This document shows positions 1-4,470 of a DNA stretch of 5,116 bases, piece after piece. Every line of letters starts with the position of its first letter. Positions within the stretch are counted from its first letter, which is position 1. This DNA is from Methanomassiliicoccaceae archaeon (GTDB taxonomy: Archaea; Thermoplasmatota; Thermoplasmata; Methanomassiliicoccales; Methanomethylophilaceae). The position numbers and the translations under genes were made by a program. The notes below the pieces were generated by a model that searched no databases, was not told the DNA's origin, and saw only the letters and a list, made by a program, of their open reading frames with translations. Where the stretch lies: the NCBI GenBank assembly GCA_009776695.1, contig WRNI01000081.1, positions 1 to 5,116 on the forward strand. Reading direction: 5' to 3'.

Positions 1-1098
1 GACCCATCTGCGTTCGCGGACGAGCTTGCTCTGCCTTATGTGATTCATGGCGACGGAAAGCTGTTTCTTATGTTCGACGCGGTTCTTCTTGGCGTCGTTC
101 AGTGCGTTCTTGTCGTCAAGGCATATGCGCATGCCGGTGGGCGCATCATCGTAGCGGCCGCATGAGTTGAGAAGCGTCGCATACTCTTTAGCATCCCTGA
201 GCTCGCATCCTTTCTCATATTTCGGTAATGTGTACACCTCGCCCATGAGCCTCCCGGCGTCGGCGCCGGAGTCTGTGAGAATTTCTATTAACGATATTTT
301 CACGGCATCCTTCTCATCATCGCCGAGGTCGGCCCATGTCCTCCATGAGCGGTCCCGAAGTTCTATGCTGAGGTCGGCGAAGAACTTCGAGCATCCGGCG
401 CTGTCGGACGTGAGGCCGGGAAGGAAGGGATCGTTGCAGAACTGTATGAACTGCATGAGCGGTCTCGTCTCGCGCCCGAACAGGCGAAGATCGTCTATCA
501 CCTCAACACTGCCTTCGCCGACCGCGTCCGCCAGTATCCTGCGGTTGTATCCTTCGAATCCCGACCCGGACCTGTCCTGAACATCACCGCTTGCGCCTAT
601 CACAGCGAGATACGCAAGGTCCGTGTTATTGGGATCTATCTTCTTTGATATCACGTACGTGACGCCGGCGCCGCTTATCTCGGCGGCGCCGTCCATGCCG
701 CAGCTGTGCGGGTTCACATGAACAAGACCAGAAAAATCGAACAGCGACGTCTGTCCGCTCATCCATTTCGGGTCAGGAACGTGGTGATCCGCAACAACAA
801 CGTTCTGCCGCGTTATTGACGAAAGATAACCGCTTCCGAGGTCCACGAGCCACACGAGGGACGATGAGCTTCCGTTGACAGTGTTTATGGAATTATCGTC
901 CAGTTTCTTCACGAACGTAACGTTATGCTTCTTTCCGAGACGGTCAAGCGTTCTTGACGCTATCGCCGCGGCGCATATTCCGTCGGCGTCAATGTGCGCA
1001 ACAACGAGCACATCGTCCGCGCTGCGTATCGCCGCCGCGGCCTTCCCCGCGTCGTGTTCAAGTTTTTCGTAAGCGACGGCGCTCTCTTCCATGTTCAT
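1..1098 (-). CDS. recJ: Archaeal RecJ-like DHH-family single-strand nuclease, 3' end beyond window
   Basis: The frame is open for 366 codons to the window edge, so the C-terminus is missing; archaeal family members are usually somewhat over 450 residues. The DHH catalytic motifs are in order: HIDADG (H35, D37, D39), DLGSG with D86, DHH at 104-106, and GASGDVQD with D172. These side chains bind the two metal ions. From about residue 290, a DHHA1-like substrate-binding part begins (ELRDAKEYATLLNSCGR). The family removes nucleotides from single-stranded DNA or RNA, and archaeal members (GAN/RecJ) can join the GINS-Cdc45-like replisome; that role is family knowledge. Start: ATG at 1098, with a second in-frame ATG at 1092. 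No SD precedes either, and a TATA box centred near 1121 places the transcript start at the start codon, so the mRNA is probably leaderless. Other archaeal DHH phosphoesterases (NrnA-like) are possible but less likely given the motif spacing. Confidence 0.9.
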   Translation of the reverse strand, partial: MNMEESAVAYEKLEHDAGKAAAAIRSADDVLVVAHIDADGICAAAIASRTLDRLGKKHNVTFVKKLDDNSINTVNGSSSSLVWLVDLGSGYLSSITRQNVVVADHHVPDPKWMSGQTSLFDFSGLVHVNPHSCGMDGAAEISGAGVTYVISKKIDPNNTDLAYLAVIGASGDVQDRSGSGFEGYNRRILADAVGEGSVEVIDDLRLFGRETRPLMQFIQFCNDPFLPGLTSDSAGCSKFFADLSIELRDRSWRTWADLGDDEKDAVKISLIEILTDSGADAGRLMGEVYTLPKYEKGCELRDAKEYATLLNSCGRYDDAPTGMRICLDDKNALNDAKKNRVEHKKQLSVAMNHIRQSKLVRERRWV

Positions 1099-1117
1099 AC
1101 GTATCAAAGTGATTGCG

Positions 1118-1125
1118 CATATAAC
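1118..1125 (-). promoter_or_regulatory. TATA box of the RecJ-like gene
   Basis: On the minus strand this reads GTTATATG. Its centre is about 26 bp from 1095, which lies between the two candidate ATG codons (1098 and 1092). This is the normal archaeal TATA-to-start distance and predicts a transcript with little or no leader. Confidence 0.5.
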
Positions 1126-1208
1126 ATTGGGTAAAAGACATTGCTGTCAGAGGAACCGCCTGCCGAAACAGTCCCGTATTCTCTGTACCCGGCACAGGGA
1201 GTTATACT

Positions 1209-1225
1209 AACTGTAATAGACAGTT
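1209..1225. promoter_or_regulatory. Inverted repeat, possible operator
   Basis: AACTGT (1209-1214) and ACAGTT (1220-1225) form perfect 6-bp arms around AATAG. The repeat directly abuts the TATA-like element of the 88-residue protein gene, where a bound repressor would block TFB/TBP. The binding protein is unknown. Arms of this length can arise by chance, so the call rests mainly on position. Confidence 0.3.
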
Positions 1226-1234
1226 TATTTTGTA
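1223..1234 (+). promoter_or_regulatory. TATA-like element of the 88-residue protein gene
   Basis: GTTTATTTTGTA is the most TATA-like stretch at a suitable distance. A transcript start about 26 bp downstream, near 1253, would leave a leader of about 14 nt containing little more than the ribosome binding site GAGGT at 1255-1259. Confidence 0.35.
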
Positions 1235-1266
1235 TACGCATCATAAGAGCATCCGAGGTATGTAAG

Positions 1267-1533
1267 ATGGACCGTATCACGGGAACAGCATGGAACGTCA
1301 TTCAGGATGATGATGCGCATGAGCCGAACAATGAGATGAACAATGAGATTAGCACCGAGATAAAGTTCGAGATATCGGCGGAGAGCTACGGATACGACGA
1401 GGATGAGGCACCAAGGCCGAGCAGGACATCAGGCATCATCAGAGCGGCGACCGCCGAGGCGGCAAGGTGGGCGCTGGGCGCCGCGTTAAGCATGTTCCTC
1501 GCAAAAAGAGAGAAGAGCGGAGGCGAAAGGTGA
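1267..1533 (+). CDS. Small acidic protein of unknown function (88 residues)
   Basis: I do not recognise this protein. The ATG at 1267 is chosen because GAGGT (1255-1259) lies 7 nt before it; the frame is open further upstream but that part has no start signal and reads like noncoding DNA. The N-terminal half is strongly acidic, with a DDD at 14-16 and DEDE at 44-47. Residues 21-36 are four tetrapeptides of the pattern x-x-E-(M/I). After a Pro/Arg-rich hinge (about 48-53), residues 56-79 form an alanine-rich, probably amphipathic helix (IIRAATAEAARWALGAALSM), followed by a basic tail (KREKSGGER). The helix could bind a membrane face or a partner protein; neither is shown. The gene stands alone, between the divergent RecJ-like gene and a gap with inverted repeats. 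The good SD and the consistent codon choice argue that it is real. Confidence 0.6.
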   Translation: MDRITGTAWNVIQDDDAHEPNNEMNNEISTEIKFEISAESYGYDEDEAPRPSRTSGIIRAATAEAARWALGAALSMFLAKREKSGGER

Positions 1534-1593
1534 GAGAACGCGGTCAGAAAGAAAGGATCGCTTGAAAGGCTGTCCGGTAAGAGGTGATGCAGA

Positions 1594-1609
1594 AAGATTT
1601 TTTTATCTT
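1594..1609 (+). terminator. Weak hairpin with T7 tract, possible terminator
   Basis: AAGAT (1594-1598) and ATCTT (1605-1609) flank a T run (1598-1604). The stem is short, but a T7 tract about 65 bp after the stop of the 88-residue gene matches archaeal transcription termination, which depends mainly on T-rich nontemplate DNA. Confidence 0.4.
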
Positions 1610-1706
1610 CAGACACATGATATGTAACAGCATCTAGGATAAAATTCGCCATAGGGGAGACCGGCGGCCCCCCGCTGAACGGAGTATGTTCTATCTCACA
1701 AAAATG

Positions 1707-1770
1707 TGCGGCCGATAACGCCGCAGATGACCGCCCTGTACCGCCTGTTGCGGTAACCTTGCCGCAGTAC
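1707..1770 (+). other. Cluster of GC-rich inverted repeats upstream of the antitoxin-like gene
   Basis: Three stem pairs can be drawn: TGCGGC (1707-1712) with GCCGCA (1720-1725), TACCGC (1739-1744) with GCGGTA (1750-1755), and TGCGG (1749-1753) with CCGCA (1762-1766). The last two share bases and exclude each other. GTAC at 1738-1741 can close an outer stem with GTAC at 1767-1770 around the third hairpin. GCCGCAG occurs twice (1720-1726, 1761-1767). The block lies about 40 nt before the downstream start codon. It could be a structured leader, an operator array or a small RNA; no known RNA family was recognised. The rest of the 1534-1807 gap shows no gene. Confidence 0.35.
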
Positions 1771-1807
1771 GGAAGATGACGCAGAACGGACGGGAGGACA
1801 AAAGTGT

Positions 1808-2056
1808 ATGTATCTTGCCGTCATATCCGCGGATATGAAATTTTCGGACATATTCTCAGAGGAGGAGCAGATGCTCATTGAGCAATATGCGTCCGTGCGC
1901 GGCCGCACCGTACCCGACGTGATACGGAAGGCGACGATGGAGATGGTAGAGGACGATCTTGATGCGGAGGCATGCCGCATTGCCCTGAGTGGTTATGAGA
2001 AAGGCGGCAGAACGTATTCTCATGACGAGATAAAGAAAGAGTTCGGCCTGCGCTGA
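1808..2056 (+). CDS. Ribbon-helix-helix RelB-like antitoxin protein, no toxin adjacent
   Basis: This 82-residue protein has the layout of RelB/DUF6290-type antitoxins. There is a short strand (about 10-16), helix 1 with the SEEEQMLIEQYA signature (17-28), a turn (RGRT), and helix 2 (TVPDVIRKATMEMVED, 34-49). The C-terminal tail is long and charged, and ends in YSHDEIKKEFGL (70-81), which in the family wraps around and inhibits a RelE/ParE-type toxin. Such proteins usually bind their own promoter as dimers. ATG 1808 is chosen because GGAGG (1793-1797) precedes it by 10 nt. The in-frame ATG at 1838 fits the usual family N-terminus better but has no SD, so the first ten residues are uncertain. 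No toxin gene follows: the next gene is a phosphoesterase and the 111-bp gap has no toxin-like frame. It may be an orphan antitoxin or a plain transcription regulator. Confidence 0.75.
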   Translation: MYLAVISADMKFSDIFSEEEQMLIEQYASVRGRTVPDVIRKATMEMVEDDLDAEACRIALSGYEKGGRTYSHDEIKKEFGLR

Positions 2057-2067
2057 CGCACAGCGCG

Positions 2068-2084
2068 GCGCGCAGTGAGCGCGC
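2068..2084 (+). repeat. Perfect GC-only hairpin just after the antitoxin-like gene
   Basis: GCGCGC (2068-2073) and GCGCGC (2079-2084) flank an AGTGA loop, starting 12 bp after the stop codon at 2056. No T tract follows, so it is not a standard archaeal terminator. It may protect the mRNA 3' end or separate the two genes. It also makes the GTG at 2075, inside the loop, a poor start for the downstream phosphoesterase. Confidence 0.45.
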
Positions 2085-2120
2085 GCAGGAAGATCATCAG
2101 GCGCCCTCTGTCCCGTGACA

Positions 2121-2128
2121 GTTATATC
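2121..2128 (+). promoter_or_regulatory. TATA box of the phosphoesterase gene
   Basis: GTTATATC lies about 43 bp before ATG 2168. It predicts a transcript start near 2151 and a leader of about 17 nt, which supports transcription separate from the antitoxin-like gene and supports ATG 2168 rather than GTG 2075 as the start. Confidence 0.5.
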
Positions 2129-2167
2129 ATCCGTTACGATACGTACGCTGTGGACTCGATCGAAATA

Positions 2168-2878
2168 ATGAAAGGCGTCAGGATATCCAACGAACGGTGT
2201 CTGATAATCGATGACGGGCCCGGTGACGGGCCTACGGTCGTGATAGGCGATCTTCATTTAGGTTACGAGAAGGCGCTTGAGGATGAAGGACTATACCTTC
2301 CGAGACTGAACACCGGATCAATGCGCGATTCGCTCAACCGCATAATATGCAGGTACGAGCCTAAAAGGATGGTACTGCTCGGCGACATTAAACATGATTT
2401 CGCGAGGGCGCCGTATGAGTGCAGGTATGACGTAACGAACATCGTACAGATGCTGTCGGACGCCGCAGAGGTCATCGTCATAAAAGGCAACCATGATAAT
2501 TTCCTTCAGAACATCCTCTCCGATGTAGGTATCGATGTTAAGGACCATACGGACATCGCGGGCCTCCGTCTTGAGCACGGTCACGTCGACTCGGGTATAC
2601 GTCCCGTGGTCATCGGCCATGAGCATCCGTCAGTGAGGATATCGGACGCAATGAGCGGCAGCGTGAAATTACAATGCTTCATGCACGCCGAGAAGGAAGG
2701 GATAATAGTGATACCTCCGTTCAGCCCGTTCTCGTCGGGCAGCGATCTCTCGTCGGAGGAGTTCATGTCCGATGCATGCAAAAGCGCGGACATGGACAGC
2801 GCGTTCGTATACGGTGTATCGGACATCGGAATGATGAGGCTCGGACGTTTGGGCGGCCTCCGGGACACCGATTTCTGA
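2168..2878 (+). CDS. Archaeal SbcD/Mre11-related metallophosphoesterase (PdeM/ICC-like)
   Basis: The 236-residue protein carries the full calcineurin-like metallophosphoesterase motif set: GDLHLGYE (D28, H30), GDIKHDF (D73, H76), KGNHD (N108, H109, D110), LEHGH (H137, H139) and GHEHPS (H151, H153). These ligands bind a two-metal centre that cleaves phosphoesters. The form GDIKH...GHEHP is typical of the archaeal 'SbcD-related' family, of about this length; bacterial relatives (PdeM) are found with DNA ligase and helicase genes, so nucleic-acid repair is a reasonable guess. The true substrate is unknown. The frame stays open up to GTG 2075, but those 31 residues lack family features, and 2075 sits in a GC hairpin, so ATG 2168 is preferred. 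No SD precedes 2168. A Ser/Asp-rich stretch follows PPFSPFSSG (183-191), and the C-terminus ends in GLRDTDF. No helicase, ligase or Rad50/SbcC partner is nearby. Confidence 0.88.
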   Translation: MKGVRISNERCLIIDDGPGDGPTVVIGDLHLGYEKALEDEGLYLPRLNTGSMRDSLNRIICRYEPKRMVLLGDIKHDFARAPYECRYDVTNIVQMLSDAAEVIVIKGNHDNFLQNILSDVGIDVKDHTDIAGLRLEHGHVDSGIRPVVIGHEHPSVRISDAMSGSVKLQCFMHAEKEGIIVIPPFSPFSSGSDLSSEEFMSDACKSADMDSAFVYGVSDIGMMRLGRLGGLRDTDF

Positions 2879-2964
2879 CGTCCGCCCGGCATCATTGTAT
2901 ATAACATTTCTTATCAATCGTTATAGGCGTACCATCATCCGGAAGTGCTGAAAAAATGACCGCC

Positions 2965-2974
2965 GTTTATATAA
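2965..2974 (+). promoter_or_regulatory. Distal TATA box of the corrinoid gene
   Basis: GTTTATATAA is a near-consensus archaeal TATA box. It would start a transcript near 2996 with a leader of about 124 nt. A second TATA-like site lies nearer the gene, so there may be two promoters. Confidence 0.45.
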
Positions 2975-2975
2975 T

Positions 2976-2992
2976 GGTATAATTATAATACC
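2976..2992. repeat. Inverted repeat GGTAT/ATACC just after the distal TATA box
   Basis: GGTAT (2976-2980) and ATACC (2988-2992) flank the 7-nt AT-only spacer AATTATA. It starts 2 bp beyond the distal TATA box and before the predicted transcript start, a classic place for a repressor site. The arms are short, and AT-rich DNA yields such repeats readily. Confidence 0.25.
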
Positions 2993-3015
2993 GAATCTAA
3001 TATCAATATCACGCG

Positions 3016-3029
3016 TAAACTATAGTTTA
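3016..3029. promoter_or_regulatory. 14-bp perfect palindrome over the proximal TATA box
   Basis: TAAACTATAGTTTA is a perfect palindrome with TATA at its centre. As a TATA box it would start a transcript near 3049, giving a leader of about 70 nt that begins just before the SD-masking stem. A symmetrical site on a TATA box could also be a binding site for a dimeric regulator. Confidence 0.45.
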
Positions 3030-3055
3030 TTGGATATTCCATCCATCCATAAAAG

Positions 3056-3112
3056 CCTTTATCTACGCTGTTTCGATACAAAAGAGCAACATCTCAGTAT
3101 TGTAGATGGAGG
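3056..3112 (+). promoter_or_regulatory. Leader stem that masks the corrinoid gene's ribosome binding site
   Basis: CCTTTATCTAC (3056-3066) can pair with GTAGATGGAGG (3102-3112). This gives 11 consecutive pairs, nine Watson-Crick and two G-U, around a 35-nt loop. The whole GGAGG at 3108-3112, 7 nt before ATG 3120, lies inside the stem. A competing pair, CATCT (3090-3094) with AGATG (3104-3108), uses some of the same bases. The arrangement resembles a translation-control element that opens or closes the ribosome binding site. It matches no riboswitch class I know; the ligand or trigger is unknown and the function is inferred. Confidence 0.45.
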
Positions 3113-3119
3113 AAATAAA

Positions 3120-3746
3120 ATGGCAGATTTGGACGCACTTATCAACATAGTTGTCAGCGGAAAGATCAAGGAGGCAGCACCTGAAACACAGAAATGCCTC
3201 GACTCCGGCATAGACGCAAAGACGATCATCTTCGAGGGCCTCTCAAAAGCGATGGCAATCGTCGGTGACAAATACGCATCAAAGCAGTACTTCCTGCCGC
3301 AGGTTCTCCTGTCGGCGAACACGCTGTACCAGGGCCTGAACCTTGTTCTCCCTCTCCTTAAGGGAAAGGGCGGATCGAAGGGGACCGTGGTCATAGGCGT
3401 GGTCGAGGGTGACGTGCACGACATCGGAAAGAACATCGTAAAGGCGATGCTCACCGGTCTTGGTCTCACCGTCATAGACATGGGCAAGGACGTACCGATA
3501 AAGGACTTCATCGCCAAAGCGAAGAGCGAGAAGGCACAGATCATCGCAGAGTCGACACTCATGACCCCGACGCTCGAGGGAATGAAGGAGACTGTGAAGG
3601 TCCTCAAGGAAGAGGGCATGAACGCGAAGACGAAGCTCATGATCGGCGGCGGAGCGACATCCCAGGAGTTCGCGAACCAGATCGGTGCGGACGGATGGTC
3701 ATACGACGCGGTCGAGGCGACAAAGGTCGCCCAGAAGTTCCTGTGA
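3120..3746 (+). CDS. Methyltransferase corrinoid protein (MtbC/MttC/MtaC class)
   Basis: This 208-residue protein is a cobalamin-binding methyl carrier. It accepts a methyl group from a substrate-specific methyltransferase and passes it to coenzyme M through a MtaA/MtbA-type methylase, feeding methanogenesis in the cytoplasm. Residues 1-85 are the helical cap domain (LSKAMAIVGDKY...YFLPQVLLSAN). Residues 88-208 are the Rossmann-type B12 domain with the signature EGDVHDIGKNIV (D98, H100, G103; H100 is the lower cobalt ligand), then STLMTP (145-150) and IGGGAT (175-180). Substrate is uncertain. The 208-residue length and VPIKDFIAKAK resemble dimethylamine MtbC, while EGDVHDIGKNIV and GGGA..QEF recall methanol MtaC, which is longer at the N-terminus. 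ATG 3120 follows GGAGG (3108-3112) by 7 nt; an in-frame upstream extension is rejected. No methyltransferase gene adjoins it. Codons are regular and GC-rich in third positions, as in a highly expressed gene. Confidence 0.9.
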   Translation: MADLDALINIVVSGKIKEAAPETQKCLDSGIDAKTIIFEGLSKAMAIVGDKYASKQYFLPQVLLSANTLYQGLNLVLPLLKGKGGSKGTVVIGVVEGDVHDIGKNIVKAMLTGLGLTVIDMGKDVPIKDFIAKAKSEKAQIIAESTLMTPTLEGMKETVKVLKEEGMNAKTKLMIGGGATSQEFANQIGADGWSYDAVEATKVAQKFL

Positions 3747-3771
3747 TCGTGTAACAGCGTCAGAGCAACAA

Positions 3772-3806
3772 AAACCTCTTCCTTTTATACTTATTTTCAT
3801 ATTTTA
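3772..3806 (+). terminator. T-rich terminator after the corrinoid gene
   Basis: Starting 26 bp past the stop codon, the plus strand is a run of pyrimidine and T tracts (CTCTTCCTTTTATAC, then TTATTTTCATATTTT). No hairpin is needed for archaeal termination at such tracts. Confidence 0.55.
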
Positions 3807-3826
3807 CGATGGATTCTTAATATATT

Positions 3827-3835
3827 CTTATATAC
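3827..3835 (+). promoter_or_regulatory. TATA box of the six-helix membrane protein gene
   Basis: CTTATATAC centred at 3831 predicts a transcript start near 3857. That is the first base of the 24-nt inverted repeat described next. It shows that the membrane protein gene has its own promoter, separate from the corrinoid gene. Confidence 0.55.
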
Positions 3836-3856
3836 TTGGATTGCCAATACGTACCA

Positions 3857-3880
3857 ATTGCATTGTGTATACAGTGCAAT
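3857..3880 (+). promoter_or_regulatory. 24-nt near-perfect palindrome at the predicted transcript start
   Basis: The left half ATTGCATTGTGT pairs with the right half ATACAGTGCAAT at all twelve positions; ten pairs are Watson-Crick and two are G-U in RNA (3863/3874, 3867/3870). It ends 5 nt before the SD GGTGA (3886-3890). In DNA it could be an operator at +1; in RNA it could be a 5'-terminal hairpin that stabilises the message or affects ribosome loading. Confidence 0.5.
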
Positions 3881-3895
3881 GGGATGGTGAAAAAA

Positions 3896-4408
3896 ATGTC
3901 AGAAAACAGAATAGATCCAACGGTAGCCGGCCTCTTCTTAGTGGCCTTCATAACGTTGGTCTTCGGACTGTTCGGTATTGAAATGGGAGGAGACCTCAGT
4001 TGGGGTGTACCCGCGGCGACCCTTGCGCCGGTCGTGGGTTTGATGTTTGTTGTGTTCACAGTGTCGGCAATAAGGTTCGGTAATGCGTTCGCAGCGGCAT
4101 TGTTCGGATTCGTGGCGATATCGCTCATTGCGGTACCCATGATCGCAATGGTCAGCCCGTTCGTGTTCTACCTGATCTTCGCGATGTACGTAGTATTCGC
4201 GATCGTGGCACTCCTGATAGGCGCTCCGAAGCTCTTGTTCATACTCTTGCTGCTCGTGGGTCTGATATTCCTGTTCGTAGGAGTATCGTCATCGGATGCT
4301 GTCAGCGACATGACCTGGTACCTTGCGGGTGTCTTCGGCATACTGGCCGGCGTGGTCGCGCTGTACATGGCGTTCGGACTTTCGACACAGAAACTTCCGG
4401 TCTTCTGA
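3896..4408 (+). CDS. Six-helix membrane protein, acetate/succinate transporter (GPR1/FUN34/YaaH)-like
   Basis: The 170-residue protein is almost wholly hydrophobic, with six predicted membrane helices near residues 9-30, 36-61, 64-85, 89-109, 113-130 and 141-161. DPTVAGLFLVAF (7-18) takes the place of the family's N-terminal NPAPLGL motif. GNAFAAALFGFVAIS (62-76) resembles the conserved GNTFGATAF..YG segment of the AceTr family, whose members form multimeric acetate or succinate channels and are close to this size. The match is partial, so a relative such as an AmiS/UreI-type channel cannot be excluded. ATG 3896 is chosen because GGTGA (3886-3890) lies 5 nt before it; the ATG at 3884 has no SD and overlaps the leader. 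It has its own promoter and a T-rich terminator. Acetate uptake for carbon assimilation would suit a methylotrophic methanogen, but the substrate is inferred. Confidence 0.75.
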   Translation: MSENRIDPTVAGLFLVAFITLVFGLFGIEMGGDLSWGVPAATLAPVVGLMFVVFTVSAIRFGNAFAAALFGFVAISLIAVPMIAMVSPFVFYLIFAMYVVFAIVALLIGAPKLLFILLLLVGLIFLFVGVSSSDAVSDMTWYLAGVFGILAGVVALYMAFGLSTQKLPVF

Positions 4409-4430
4409 ACAAGCTGATCGGAACGGACGT

Positions 4431-4459
4431 GAAAACCTTTTACCACTTTTCTCATTTTT
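4431..4459 (+). terminator. T-rich terminator after the membrane protein gene
   Basis: Three T tracts (CCTTTTACC, CTTTTC, CATTTTTG) follow the stop codon by about 25-50 bp with no clear hairpin, as at the corrinoid gene. Confidence 0.55.
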
Positions 4460-4470
4460 GTGCAATTGAC

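Noticed and set aside
167..580. Plus-strand 137-codon frame opposite the RecJ-like gene
   Set aside because: It is antisense to the conserved nuclease; the Ser/Pro/Arg-rich translation shows no domain.
1141..1266. Longer version of the small acidic protein starting at TTG 1141
   Set aside because: This part runs through the predicted operator and TATA element and has no SD, while ATG 1267 has GAGGT 7 nt upstream.
1386..1652. Minus-strand 88-codon frame opposite the small acidic protein
   Set aside because: It has no SD, half of it is antisense to a better supported gene, and the Ser/Ala/Leu-rich translation is typical of a shadow frame.
1587..1714. Short frame from ATG 1587 with an in-frame TAG at 1635, which would be a candidate pyrrolysine readthrough
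   Set aside because: GAGGTGATG gives no spacing between the SD-like bases and ATG, the frame is only about 43 codons even with TAG read through, and the sequence after TAG is the GC-rich repeat region with no protein-like character.
2075..2167. Longer phosphoesterase starting at GTG 2075
   Set aside because: The GTG lies in the loop of a GC hairpin with no SD, the extra 31 residues are not family-like, and a TATA box at 2121-2128 would lie inside the coding region.
3030..3119. In-frame 30-codon N-terminal extension of the corrinoid gene starting at TTG 3030
   Set aside because: The start is not preceded by an SD, the extension does not look like a corrinoid-protein N-terminus, and ATG 3120 has GGAGG at the correct distance and gives the expected family length.
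3059..3640. Minus-strand 193-codon frame opposite the corrinoid gene
   Set aside because: It is the antisense shadow of a gene with clear family motifs and regular third-position use.
3836..3895. Upstream start (TTG 3836 or ATG 3884) for the six-helix membrane protein
   Set aside because: TTG 3836 lies upstream of the predicted transcript start and ATG 3884 lacks an SD, whereas GGTGA fits ATG 3896.
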